Notes: generated by a model not told the origin, from the letters alone. Counted from the first letter of the stretch, positions 34,632-43,275 are shown. The stretch: 64,000 nt of DNA from Streptomyces rimosus subsp. rimosus (GCF_000720725.1 NZ_JOCQ01000006.1:107655-171654); one strand, 5' to 3'. Numbers and translations: made by a program.

Positions 34632-35194
34632 CCGGCGGCCGCCAGGCAGTCGCGCAGCCGGGCCAGCCCGTCGCGCAGCCGGGACTTGACCGTGCCGAGC
34701 GGTACGGCCAGCCGACGGGCCACTTCCCGGTGGGTGTAGCCGTCGTAGTACGCGAGGGTGACCGACTGCCGCTGCAACGCGGTGAGCCGTTCCAGGCACC
34801 GGCGCACCCACTCGCGTTCGAAGGCCCCCTCGACCTGCTCGGCCACCTCGTCGAAGGCGGTCACCACGGACCGGCGCGCGGCCCGCTCCTCGCGCTCGCT
34901 CGCGGCCCGCGCCGAACGCACCCGGTCGACCGCCCGCCGGTGGGCGAGGGTGAGGATCCACGACAGGCCGCTGCCGCGCCCGGGATCGTACCGGTGGGCC
35001 CGCCGCCAGACCTCCAGCAGCACCTCCTGCGTCACCTCCTCGGCCTGCGCGCTGTCCCGCAGCACCCGCCGGGCCATGCCGAAGACCGGCGCCGACACCA
35101 GGTCGTACAGCTCCTCGAAGGCGCCGTGGTCGCCGCGCGCGACCAGCGGCAGCAGCACCTCGGCGCCGCGCCCGGCGGCCGTTTCGGACTCCAC
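34628..35194 (-). CDS. sigK: ECF sigma factor, SigK-like
   Basis: A 188-residue ECF sigma factor. Region 2 (about 25-90: ELYDLVSAPVFGMARRV, AEEVTQEVLLEVWRRAHRYD) binds core polymerase and the -10 element; region 4 (about 130-180: LTALQRQSVTLAYYDGYTHR, LGTVKSRLRDGLARL) binds -35. Pairing with an RskA-like anti-sigma gene resembles mycobacterial SigK-RskA. A SigK-like promoter precedes the divergent DUF4331 operon and a weaker relative precedes this gene, suggesting autoregulation. The symbol is by resemblance. Confidence 0.88.
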   Translation of the reverse strand: MESETAAGRGAEVLLPLVARGDHGAFEELYDLVSAPVFGMARRVLRDSAQAEEVTQEVLLEVWRRAHRYDPGRGSGLSWILTLAHRRAVDRVRSARAASEREERAARRSVVTAFDEVAEQVEGAFEREWVRRCLERLTALQRQSVTLAYYDGYTHREVARRLAVPLGTVKSRLRDGLARLRDCLAAAG

Positions 35195-35244
35195 GCGCCC
35201 TCACCCCGTTCCCGTGACGACCGGTCATTGTCCCGCCGTAGGGG

Positions 35245-35271
35245 GTTCGGGGCGAGACGCGCGGCGGACCG
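35245..35271 (-). promoter_or_regulatory. Possible autoregulatory promoter of the sigma factor gene
   Basis: On the minus strand CGGTCC (35271-35266), 15 bp, CCGAAC (35250-35245). It has the same spacing as the divergent CCATCC-N15-ACGAAT but a poorer -35. It would start transcription about 45 bp before the sigma gene. Confidence 0.35.
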
Positions 35272-35306
35272 GTCCGGGCGGCGCCCGGTTTCCGCGGACG
35301 CGGGAC

Positions 35307-35333
35307 CCATCCGTACGCGGCGGCGCCACGAAT
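35307..35333 (+). promoter_or_regulatory. SigK-type promoter before DUF4331 operon
   Basis: CCATCC (35307-35312), 15-bp spacer, ACGAAT (35328-35333). I recall CCATCC and CCGAAT as the -35 and -10 elements of M. tuberculosis SigK. The element lies between a SigK-like gene and the divergent operon, with a leader of about 70 bp. Confidence 0.55.
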
Positions 35334-35411
35334 AGCCGCCACAGCACGGTGCGGCCCCCGCACCGCCGACCCGGCCGGCACCGCCCGGCACGCCCGAGAA
35401 GGACCGACGCG

Positions 35412-37022
35412 ATGACCGCCAGCACCGAAGCCACCGAGAACCACAGGACCAGGAAGGGCAGGCGCAGCCACCGGACCGTCGCCGTGCTGGCGTGCGGCTC
35501 GCTGGCCGCCGCGGGCGTCGCCGGTGTGGCCGCGGGCCCGCTCGCGGCCCGCCCGGCGCAGGCCTCCAGCCACCGGGAGGCGCCGCAGATCTCCGGGCAG
35601 CCGGAGTACGACACCACGGACGTGTACGCCTTCCAGAGCCCCGACAAGCCGGACACCACGACGCTGACGGTGAACTGGTGGCCCTTCGCGGAGCCCGCGG
35701 GCGGCCCGAACTTCTACAAGTTCGCCACGGACGCCCAGTACGACGTGCACGTGGACAGCGACGGGGACGGCCAGGGCGATCTGGTCTACCGGTGGACGTT
35801 CAAGGACAACTACCGCAGCGGTGACACGTTCCTCTACAACACCGGCCAGGTCACGTCCCTCGACGACAAGGACCTGAACTACTACCAGACGTACGACATC
35901 GACCTGCTGCGGCTGAAGGACCAGAAGGTGGTCTCCACCACGAAGATCGCCGACAACCTGACCGCCGCGCCCTCGAACGTCGGCAAGGCGTCGATGCCCG
36001 ACTACCAGAAGCTGCGCGACCAGGCGGTCCGGCCGGTCGCGGGCGGCGGCTCGACCTTCGCGGGCCAGGCGGACGACCCGTTCTTCCTGGACCTGCGCGC
36101 CTTCGACCTGCTGTACGGCGGCGACCTCTCGGAGGTCGGCCGGGACACGCTCAAGGGCTACAACGTGCAGTCGGTGGCCCTCCAGGTGCCGACGAAGGAG
36201 CTGCGGCAGTCGGACAAGCAGCCGGTGATCGGCGTCTGGTCCACCACCCAGCGCAAGAACGCCTCCGGCGGCTGGTCGCAGGTCTCGCGGCTGGGCAACC
36301 CGCTCGTCAACGAGCTGGTCGTCCCGGTCAAGGACAAGGACCGCTTCAACGCGTCCGCGCCGTGGAACGACGCGCAGTTCCTCAAGTACGTCACCGACCC
36401 CGAGCTGGCCCGGCTGATCGAGAAGATCTACGGGATCAAGGCGCCGGCGCTGCCCCGCAAGGATCTGATCGCGGTGTTCCTGACCGGCGTGGCCAAGCTC
36501 AACCAGCCGCCGAACGTACGCCCCGCCGAAGCGCTGCGGCTGAACACCGCCGTCCCGCCCACCGCGCAGCCCAAGCGCCTGGGCGTCCTGGACGGCGACA
36601 ACGCGGGCTACCCGAACGGCAGGCGGCTCGCCGACGACGTCGTGGACATCTCCCTCCAGGTGGTGGAGGGCGAGCTGGTCGGCCAGAAGAACGACCTGGG
36701 CGACGCGGTCGACGCCAACGACCAGCCGTTCGGCAAGACCTTCCCGTACCTGGCGCTGCCCGCCTCGGGCTCCCAGGGCCCGGTGGCCAAGAAGGGCGGC
36801 GGCAGTACGGACAAGAGCGGCAGCACGGGCGGCAGCGACCAGGGCGCGGTGAACCGGTCGGCCGGGCTGCGGACCGGGCTGCGCCCGCAGGACGGCACGA
36901 CCGGTGACGGCAGCGACACCCTGCTGATCGCCTCCGCCTCGGCGGGCGCCGTCGGGCTGGTGCTGGTCGGCACCGGGCTGCTCTGGCTGCGCTCCAACCG
37001 CCGCTCCAGGGCCGGCCGTTGA
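35412..37022 (+). CDS. Secreted DUF4331 protein with C-terminal membrane anchor
   Basis: A 536-residue exported protein. An N-terminal signal region (basic RKGRRSHRT, then hydrophobic to about residue 50 with ARPAQA) precedes ASSHREAPQISGQPEYDTTD, the DUF4331 start. VDSDGDGQGD at about residue 115 looks like a calcium-binding loop. After the domain comes a Gly/Ser-rich spacer and a C-terminal helix (LLIASASAGAVGLVLVGTGL) with a basic end, so it is anchored in the membrane and faces outside. AAGGA precedes ATG 35412. First gene of an operon with TPR and NicO genes, all overlapping. Function of DUF4331 is unknown. Confidence 0.9.
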   Translation: MTASTEATENHRTRKGRRSHRTVAVLACGSLAAAGVAGVAAGPLAARPAQASSHREAPQISGQPEYDTTDVYAFQSPDKPDTTTLTVNWWPFAEPAGGPNFYKFATDAQYDVHVDSDGDGQGDLVYRWTFKDNYRSGDTFLYNTGQVTSLDDKDLNYYQTYDIDLLRLKDQKVVSTTKIADNLTAAPSNVGKASMPDYQKLRDQAVRPVAGGGSTFAGQADDPFFLDLRAFDLLYGGDLSEVGRDTLKGYNVQSVALQVPTKELRQSDKQPVIGVWSTTQRKNASGGWSQVSRLGNPLVNELVVPVKDKDRFNASAPWNDAQFLKYVTDPELARLIEKIYGIKAPALPRKDLIAVFLTGVAKLNQPPNVRPAEALRLNTAVPPTAQPKRLGVLDGDNAGYPNGRRLADDVVDISLQVVEGELVGQKNDLGDAVDANDQPFGKTFPYLALPASGSQGPVAKKGGGSTDKSGSTGGSDQGAVNRSAGLRTGLRPQDGTTGDGSDTLLIASASAGAVGLVLVGTGLLWLRSNRRSRAGR

Positions 37023-38374
37023 TGTTTCCCCGACTGCCCAGGAGCGTGCGCGGCAAGCTCGCCGGCGCCGTCGTGACCGTACTGCTCGCGTGCGCGGTCA
37101 CCGCCGGCGGGATCGCCCTGGGCGGAGACGGTGGCCGGGCGCGCGCCCCGGTGCCCGCGCCACCGTCGTCCGACGTCCCCGTGGGCCGCGGCGCCGCGGC
37201 CGGCCTGTCCGGCGCCGTCAGCGCCCTCCAGGTACGGCTGCGCGAACAGCCCGGGGACTGGCTCGGCTGGGCCCGGCTCGGCGCCGCCTACGTCGAGCAG
37301 GCCCGTACGACCGGCGATCCGACCCGCTACCCGCAGGCCGGGCGCGCCGTCACCCGCTCGCTGGCGCTGCGCCCGCGCCAGAACGACGCGGGGCTCGCGG
37401 CGCGGGCCGCGCTCGCCGCGGCACGGCACGACTTCCGGGCCGCGCTGCGGGACGCGGACGCCGCGCTCGCGGTCAATCCGTACGGGGAGCGGGCGCTGGC
37501 GGTCCGCGTGGACGCGCTGGTGGAGCTCGGGCGCTACCCCGAGGCGCTGGCGGCGGCGCGGCACGCCGACGCGGTGCATCCCGGCATTCCGTCCTTCACC
37601 CGGCTCGCGTACGTGCGGGAACTGCTCGGCGATGCCGATGGCGCCCGTAAGGTGCTGGAGACCGCCCTGCAGTCCGCCGCACGGCCCGACGACATCGCGT
37701 ACGTCGCCACAGCCCTCGGCCACCTGGCGCGCAGCCAGGGGCAGTACGCGGCGGCGTTCCGGTACTACGCGATGGCGCTGCGCGCCGTGCCCGGCCACCT
37801 TCCGGCTCTGGAGGGCCGGGCGCGCACCCACGCCGCGCGCGGCGAACTGGGCACGGCGGCCCGCGAACTGCGCGAGGTCGTACGCCGCTATCCCCTGCCG
37901 GGGCCCCTGGCCGCGCTCGGCGAGGTCCACGAAGCGCGCGGTGAACGGGCCGCTGCCCGGCAGCAGTACGCCCTGGCCGGGACCTGGGCCGACCTCGCGC
38001 GCGCCAACGGCGTGGCCGTGGACCTGGACACCGCGCTGATCGAGGCCGACCACGGAGACCGTCGCGCCGCCCTGCGCGCGGCCCGCGCCGAGTGGTCCCG
38101 CCGCCGGACTGTGCATACGGCCGACGCCCTGGCCTGGGCCCTGCACCGCACCGGGCAGGACCGGGAGGCCCTGCCCTACGCCAAGCGCGCCGCCGCGCCC
38201 GGATTCCGCGACGCGGCATTCCTCTACCACCGCGGCACGATCGAGCGCGCGCTCGGGCGGACCACCGACGCCCGCCGCGACCTGTCCGCCGCCCTGCGCC
38301 TGGACCGCGGCTTCTCGCCCACGGGGTCGGCCGCGGCCCGAGCGTCGCTGGCCGCGCTGGAGGCCGGACGGTGA
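37022..38374 (+). CDS. TPR-repeat protein with N-terminal membrane segment
   Basis: A 450-residue protein. A hydrophobic segment (about 12-33, AGAVVTVLLACAVTAGGIAL) is a signal or anchor, so the rest is probably outside the membrane. From residue 85 to the end it is built from alanine-rich helical pairs of TPR type (for example WLGWARLGAAYVEQARTT, LAYVRELLGDADGARKVLE, AFLYHRGTIERALGRTTDA). ATG 37022 overlaps the DUF4331 stop by one base (TGATG), and its stop overlaps the next gene by 4 bp. Probably a scaffold between the DUF4331 protein and the transporter; that is inference. Confidence 0.88.
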   Translation: MFPRLPRSVRGKLAGAVVTVLLACAVTAGGIALGGDGGRARAPVPAPPSSDVPVGRGAAAGLSGAVSALQVRLREQPGDWLGWARLGAAYVEQARTTGDPTRYPQAGRAVTRSLALRPRQNDAGLAARAALAAARHDFRAALRDADAALAVNPYGERALAVRVDALVELGRYPEALAAARHADAVHPGIPSFTRLAYVRELLGDADGARKVLETALQSAARPDDIAYVATALGHLARSQGQYAAAFRYYAMALRAVPGHLPALEGRARTHAARGELGTAARELREVVRRYPLPGPLAALGEVHEARGERAAARQQYALAGTWADLARANGVAVDLDTALIEADHGDRRAALRAARAEWSRRRTVHTADALAWALHRTGQDREALPYAKRAAAPGFRDAAFLYHRGTIERALGRTTDARRDLSAALRLDRGFSPTGSAAARASLAALEAGR

Positions 38375-39933
38375 GCACGTTCAAAGGAGCCCTGTTGCTA
38401 CGGAGGCGAACGGTCGCCCTCCTGGTCACGGCACTTACCGCCGTACTGCTGCTGCTCGCGCCCGCGGGCGCCGCGCACGCCCACCCGCTCGGCAACTTCA
38501 CCGTCAGCCAGTACGACGGCCTGGTCGTCCGGCCCGGCGAACTGCGCGTCGACCACGTCGAGGACCTGGCCGAGATCCCAGCCGCACAGCAGAAGGACCG
38601 CATCGACCGGAACGGGGACGGCGCTACGGGCCGGGCCGAGCTGTCGGCCTGGGCCCGGGAGAGGTGCGCCACGGCCGCGCGCGGCAGCGCGCTGACCGTG
38701 GACGGGCGACGGGAACGGCTGCGGTCCGCGCGCGCCACCGCGGCCACCCGGCCCGGCCAGGCCGGGCTGCCGACCCTGCGCCTGGAGTGCCGGCTGACCG
38801 CCCGGCTGCCTTCGGACGGCCGGGCCGCCCTGCGGTTCCGCGCGGCGGAGGGCGACGGAGCGCCCGGCTGGCGGGAGGTCACCGCCCGGGGCGACCGCAC
38901 CCGGCTCACCGAGTCCGACGCCCCCTCGGATTCGGTGTCCCGACGGCTGACCACCTACCCGCGGGACGTGCTGTCCTCGCCGCCCGCCCGGCGGTCGGCG
39001 GCCGTCCGCGCCGTACCGGGCGGGCCCGCGCTCACCGAGACGGCCGAACGCCCGCCCGCCGCGTCCGTCCTGCCCCGCGGCGCGGACCGCTGGACACAGG
39101 CCCTGACCGGCCTGGTCGCCCGGCACGACCTGACCCCCGCCTTCGCGGCGCTCGCGCTCGCCACCGCGCTGCTGCTCGGCGCGCTGCACGCCCTCGCGCC
39201 GGGCCACGGCAAGACGATGATGGCCGCGGCAGCGGCGGCGGGCGGCCGCAGTTCGCGGCGGGACGTACTGGCCCTGGGTCTGTCGGTGACCGTGACGCAC
39301 ACACTCGGGGTCTTCGCGCTGGGGGCGCTGATCTCGGCGGGTTCGGCCGCCGCGCCCTCCGTGGTGGCCTGGCTCGGCGTGGCCAGCGGGGCGCTGGTGG
39401 CGGGGGCGGGAGCGGTCCTGCTGCGGCGGGCGCTACGGATGCGCGGGTACGGACATGGGCACGGGCATGGGCATGACCACGGGCACGGCCACGAGCACGG
39501 ACACAGCCATGACCATGGCCACGGGCACGACCACCCACACGATCACCAGCACCCGCACAAACACCCCCACCATCACCACCACCCCACCCGCCCCGGCCTC
39601 CGCGGCATCATCCTGCTCGGGTTCGCCGGCGGGCTGGTGCCGAGTCCGTCCGCCGTGGTGGTGCTGGTCGGTGCCGCCGCGCTCGGCGAGGCGTGGTTCG
39701 GCTTCCTGCTGGTCGTCGCGTACGGCGCGGGGCTGGCCGGGACCCTGGCCGCGGCCGGGCTGCTCGCGGTCCGGCTGACCCTGCGGCTCGGGGAACGGCT
39801 GGTCAAGGGGCGCGGGACCGGCGCACGGCTGCTGTCCGCCGCACACCGGCTGGCGCCCGTCGGCACCGCCGCCGTCGTGCTCCTGCTCGGCTGCGGATTG
39901 CTGCTCAAGGGGGCGGCAACAACGCTGGGTTGA
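38371..39933 (+). CDS. NicO-type nickel/cobalt transporter with EF-hand and His-rich loop
   Basis: A 520-residue protein. After a signal peptide (ending AHAHPLGNF) comes an extracytoplasmic domain with a complete 12-residue EF-hand loop DRNGDGATGRAE (79-90). Six or so membrane helices follow with HALAPGHGKTMM, the NicO/HoxN-like motif, and a loop of about 50 residues (358-408) made almost only of His, Gly and Asp, a typical Ni/Co or Zn chelating stretch. GTG 38371 has GGAGG upstream and overlaps the TPR stop; TTG 38395 with AAAGGAG is an alternative start. Likely metal efflux or uptake, driven with its two upstream partners. Confidence 0.88.
   Translation: MSTFKGALLLRRRTVALLVTALTAVLLLLAPAGAAHAHPLGNFTVSQYDGLVVRPGELRVDHVEDLAEIPAAQQKDRIDRNGDGATGRAELSAWARERCATAARGSALTVDGRRERLRSARATAATRPGQAGLPTLRLECRLTARLPSDGRAALRFRAAEGDGAPGWREVTARGDRTRLTESDAPSDSVSRRLTTYPRDVLSSPPARRSAAVRAVPGGPALTETAERPPAASVLPRGADRWTQALTGLVARHDLTPAFAALALATALLLGALHALAPGHGKTMMAAAAAAGGRSSRRDVLALGLSVTVTHTLGVFALGALISAGSAAAPSVVAWLGVASGALVAGAGAVLLRRALRMRGYGHGHGHGHDHGHGHEHGHSHDHGHGHDHPHDHQHPHKHPHHHHHPTRPGLRGIILLGFAGGLVPSPSAVVVLVGAAALGEAWFGFLLVVAYGAGLAGTLAAAGLLAVRLTLRLGERLVKGRGTGARLLSAAHRLAPVGTAAVVLLLGCGLLLKGAATTLG
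39450..39600. repeat. Histidine-codon-rich low-complexity DNA
   Basis: Irregular repeats of GGNCAC/CAC within the NicO gene encode the His-rich loop. The units are degenerate and the reading frame is kept, so this is coding low complexity rather than a mobile or CRISPR repeat. Confidence 0.7.
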
Positions 39934-39977
39934 GGTACGTTTCCACCGAATCGCTCTACTGCGAGGGGGGCTCGTCC

Positions 39978-41555
39978 ATGAGCGAGGGTCCTGGCGGCGA
40001 GGGAACCGGCGGTCTGCGGGACGGCGGGGAGGGCGGGGACGGCGGACGGCTGCTGGCGGGGCGCTACCGGCTGGGCGCCGAGCTGGGCCGGGGCGGGATG
40101 GGCGTGGTCTGGCGGGCCCGGGACGAGCTGCTGGCCCGCGAGGTCGCCGTCAAGGAGGTCCGGGCCCCCCGCGATCTGACAGATTCCGAGCAGGAGTTGC
40201 TGTACGCGCGACTGGAGCGGGAGGGCCGGGCGGCGGCCCGTATCGCGCACCGCAACGTGGTGACCGTCTACGACGTGGTGTCCGAGGACGGGCGCCCGTG
40301 GATCGTCATGGAGCTGGTGCGCGGCCTGTCGCTGGCCGAGGCGCTGATCGCGGACGGGCCGCTGACGCCGGCCAGGGCCGCGGGCATCGGGTCACAGGTG
40401 CTGGCCGCGCTGCGGGTCGCGCACACCGCGGGCGTGCTGCACCGCGACGTGAAGCCGGGCAATGTCCTGCTGGGCAACGACGGCCGGGTGGTGCTGACCG
40501 ACTTCGGCATCGCGCGGGTGGCGGGCTCCTCCGCCCTGACGCTGACGGGCGAACTGGTCGGCTCGCCCGAGTTCCTGGCCCCGGAACGCGCCCTGGGGCA
40601 GCAGGCGGGACCGGAGTCGGACCTGTGGTCGCTGGGCGTGACGCTGTACGCGGCCGTGGAGGGCCATTCGCCGTTCCGCCAGGACACGCCGCTGACCACG
40701 TTGCGCGCGGTGGTCGACGAACAGTTACCGCCACCCCGCCACGCGGGCCCGCTCACCCCCGTACTGGAAGGGCTGCTGCGCAAGGACCCGCGGGAGCGGC
40801 TGGACGGGGCCGAGGCGCAGCGGATGCTGGACACGGTCGCGGCGGGCGGCGCCACGCCCACCGTGGTGGTGCCGCCGCCCGGTTACGTCCCAACGGTCGC
40901 CGCCGGTCAGGCCACCCCCGGGTACGGTCCCGCGACGCCGGTGCCGGGCCCGGACACGACCGCGGCGGTACCACCGGCGGACACCACCGCCGAGGCCGAG
41001 CGGAAGCGGCGGCGGTCGGTCCGGATGCTGCTGGCCGGCGCGCTGATCGCGGCGCTGGCGGCGGGCGGTGTGGCGTACGCGCTGCTGGCGGACGACGGCT
41101 CGCGGGGGCCCACGCCGGGCAGCACCTCGGGCGGCGGTTCCGGAGGCGGCAGCAGCCAGGGCGGAGGCGGTGGCACGGGCGGCGGGGGCGGCAGCACGCC
41201 GGGGCGGACGACGCCCGGAAGTACGGCGTCCGCGACCGCCTCGCCGGGCGGCACGGCTCCCGGCCGTACGTACCCCGGCAGCACGCCTCCCCACCGTACG
41301 TACCCGCGGACCACTCCGCCCCGCTCGACCGCCTACCCCACGGCGACGTCCCGGCCCACGACCACCGCACCGACCGCCTCCGCCCCGACGACCGCACCGA
41401 CCACGGCCACGGGCGGCGCCACCTACGGCGGGGCCACCGGCGCGACGGGCGACGGCGGTACGCGCACCTACGGCGAAGTCCCGCCCGGGGGCGGGACTTC
41501 GTCAGGGGAGGGGCAGGCGCGGGATCAGGTGGCGGAGTTCAGGACGGGCAGATAG
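39978..41555 (+). CDS. Membrane Ser/Thr protein kinase
   Basis: A 525-residue Hanks-type kinase: P-loop GRGGMG, Lys59 (VAVKEV), catalytic HRDVKPGN (Asp157), DFG at 175-177 and GSPEFLAPE. One membrane helix (about 350-370) leads to an external region of ~150 residues that is only Gly/Ser/Thr/Pro-rich; PASTA repeats are absent. Codon 250 is TTA (40725-40727), so translation depends on the rare bldA tRNA. ATG 39978 follows GAGGGGGG. The last 31 bp overlap the esterase gene on the other strand, and a strong hairpin (41474-41501) lies inside the coding end. Confidence 0.92.
   Translation: MSEGPGGEGTGGLRDGGEGGDGGRLLAGRYRLGAELGRGGMGVVWRARDELLAREVAVKEVRAPRDLTDSEQELLYARLEREGRAAARIAHRNVVTVYDVVSEDGRPWIVMELVRGLSLAEALIADGPLTPARAAGIGSQVLAALRVAHTAGVLHRDVKPGNVLLGNDGRVVLTDFGIARVAGSSALTLTGELVGSPEFLAPERALGQQAGPESDLWSLGVTLYAAVEGHSPFRQDTPLTTLRAVVDEQLPPPRHAGPLTPVLEGLLRKDPRERLDGAEAQRMLDTVAAGGATPTVVVPPPGYVPTVAAGQATPGYGPATPVPGPDTTAAVPPADTTAEAERKRRRSVRMLLAGALIAALAAGGVAYALLADDGSRGPTPGSTSGGGSGGGSSQGGGGGTGGGGGSTPGRTTPGSTASATASPGGTAPGRTYPGSTPPHRTYPRTTPPRSTAYPTATSRPTTTAPTASAPTTAPTTATGGATYGGATGATGDGGTRTYGEVPPGGGTSSGEGQARDQVAEFRTGR
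41474..41501. terminator. Bidirectional terminator inside the kinase 3' end
   Basis: Perfect 13-bp stem CGAAGTCCCGCCC / GGGCGGGACTTCG with only 2 bases between. It lies 54 bp before the kinase stop and 24 bp after the esterase stop (minus strand), so it can end the esterase transcript and would lie within the kinase message. Confidence 0.7.
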
Positions 41556-42331
41556 CCCTTGGACTGTCCGTCGGCCGTGGGGTGGTAGGAGTTCTCCACG
41601 GGGAGGGTGACGCTGTGCAGCCAGGGGGAGCCGGAGCAGAGTTCGTGCCCGGCGAAGGTCGTGTTGACGTCGGCGAAGGTGAAGCCGTGGTCGGCGGAGC
41701 GCTTGGCGGTGACGGTGTTGATGTCGTCGGCGGCGGCGTTGATGGCCGCGCGGGACTTCTCCGAGAGGCCGACGGAGCAGCTGCCGCCCAGCTTGTAGAA
41801 GCGCGGGTAGCCCAGGACGACGACCTGGGCGGCGGGGGCCCGGCCGTCGATGGCGTCGTAGACCTGGTCGAGCTTGGCGGGCAGTGTCTGCTGGATGTAC
41901 GCGCGCGCCTGGGCGACCCGCTTCAGGCACGCGCTCTCGCCCTGGAGGGCGCAGGTGGTCATGGTGTCGGCGAAGCCCGCGTCGTTGCCGCCGACGGTGA
42001 TGCTGACCAGGTCGGTGCCGGAGTTGACCGGGGTCAGCTGCTTGGCCAGCACGTCTCCCGTGCGGGCGCCCGAGCAGGCGGTGAAGTTGAACCGCGTACC
42101 GGTGTGCGAGGCGGCCCACAGGGCCGGGTAGGACTTGGTGCTGCGCTTGCAGGAGCCGCTGCTGCTGTCGTAGCTGCCCGCGCCGACACCCGAGGAGTAG
42201 GAGTCGCCGAGGGCCACGTAGTCGGTGGCCTGGATGCGCGGAGCGGACACGGCGGCGCTCGCGCCGGAGAGCGCGAGCGCCGAGGTGACGAGGAGCGCGG
42301 ACGCCGTCGCCGCGCGTCGGGACAGTCTCAT
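41525..42331 (-). CDS. Secreted SGNH/GDSL esterase
   Basis: A 268-residue exported esterase. Signal peptide of about 30 residues, then GDSYSSG with nucleophile Ser44, the oxyanion GGND (114-117) and catalytic His250 in NSYHPTADG. Six cysteines (61, 86, 127, 135, 185, 232) fit the three disulfides of known Streptomyces SGNH lipases. AGGGAGG precedes ATG 42331. It hydrolyses short- to medium-chain esters or phospholipid-like substrates outside the cell. A 9-bp inverted repeat 68 bp upstream may be an operator. Confidence 0.93.
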   Translation of the reverse strand: MRLSRRAATASALLVTSALALSGASAAVSAPRIQATDYVALGDSYSSGVGAGSYDSSSGSCKRSTKSYPALWAASHTGTRFNFTACSGARTGDVLAKQLTPVNSGTDLVSITVGGNDAGFADTMTTCALQGESACLKRVAQARAYIQQTLPAKLDQVYDAIDGRAPAAQVVVLGYPRFYKLGGSCSVGLSEKSRAAINAAADDINTVTAKRSADHGFTFADVNTTFAGHELCSGSPWLHSVTLPVENSYHPTADGQSKGYLPVLNSAT

Positions 42332-42779
42332 GGAACCTCCCTGAGCAGGATCTCTGCCATTTCTGATGTAGCAGGGCCCTTCCGTCACGGGAAGACTTGT
42401 CACCCGTTCTCACGATCACGGGTGACCCCGATGGCCGAGTCGTGACATCTTCGTGATGATGACATGACAAGGCGTCAGGAGGTGTGCCGCCGCCCGGAGC
42501 GCCGACCGCGGTGATCGAGCCAGCGCCCCGCCGCGTGAAAAGCACCCCTCACCGGGGGCATCGGCGTCCGTGGCGCCACCGGCGCCGTCCGGACCGTCCG
42601 GCAAGCGCCCGAAGGTCGTTTTCGGGTCGCCCCCCGACACGGCCGCGGACGGGCGGTTCCGCGCCCCAACCACGCGCTGGACATGGCCCGTTCACGCCTT
42701 CTTCGCGTCTTGACGGGCCCGCGCCCGCTGCGCGACATTGAAGCCCGGCATCAGGCGCTTATGGGGGGCAAAGCTGCCA
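42332..42779. other. Divergent intergenic region
   Basis: No gene supported. It contains the inverted repeat at 42399-42426 and the promoters of the divergent esterase and exopolysaccharide genes, which I cannot place with confidence. The central part is GC-rich without further structure. Confidence 0.5.
42399..42426. promoter_or_regulatory. Inverted repeat upstream of esterase gene
   Basis: Perfect 9-bp arms GTCACCCGT / ACGGGTGAC separated by 10 bases, ending 68 bp before the esterase ATG. Geometry suits a dimeric repressor site; a hairpin in the leader is the alternative. Confidence 0.45.
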
Positions 42780-43274
42780 ATGCAGACCAAGACCATCAAC
42801 GGCAACGCGCCGGACGGCGGCAGACCGGACCGCGACGGGCCGGTGCCCGGCGGTCCGGAGGACGGCGGGCCGGACGGCCCGGAGACCGGCGTGGCCGGGC
42901 GGTGGCGCGCGGACTCGGCACCCGTACTGGCCGGTGCGGCGGTGGCGGTCGGCGGCGTGGGCGCCTTTCTGGCGCTCGCCGACATCGCCTCGCCGGTGCG
43001 CGCCCCGTGCACCCTCTTCTTCCTGGTGCTGGCGCCGGCCGCGGCGCTCGCCGCCGCGCTGGGCCGGCTGGACCCGCTCAGCCGGACCGTCGTCGCGGGG
43101 GCCGGGGCGGTCGCCCTGGACCTGCTCGTCGCGCAGGCGATGCTCGCGCTGCACCTGTGGTCGGCGCGGGGCGGGGTGGTGGCCGTCGCCGTGCTCAGCG
43201 GCGGCGTATTCCTAGCGGTCAGCGTGCGGCGCCGGCGGTCCGGCGCCCGTGGACGGGGAAGTCGGACGAACTGA
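42780..43274 (+). CDS. Small membrane protein opening the exopolysaccharide locus
   Basis: A 164-residue protein with a polar Pro/Gly/Asp-rich N terminus (about 45 residues) followed by four hydrophobic segments and a basic tail (VRRRRSGARGRGSRTN). No known family. ATG 42780 has a G-run 11 bases upstream, a rather weak site. Only 1 base separates its stop from the acyltransferase start, so it is part of that operon; it may be an assembly or polymerase accessory protein. Confidence 0.68.
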   Translation: MQTKTINGNAPDGGRPDRDGPVPGGPEDGGPDGPETGVAGRWRADSAPVLAGAAVAVGGVGAFLALADIASPVRAPCTLFFLVLAPAAALAAALGRLDPLSRTVVAGAGAVALDLLVAQAMLALHLWSARGGVVAVAVLSGGVFLAVSVRRRRSGARGRGSRTN

Positions 43275-43275
43275 C

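Noticed and set aside
39450..39600. Repeated GGNCAC units considered as CRISPR or minisatellite
   Set aside because: There are no spacers of constant length, the units are degenerate and the frame encodes the His-rich loop of a transporter.
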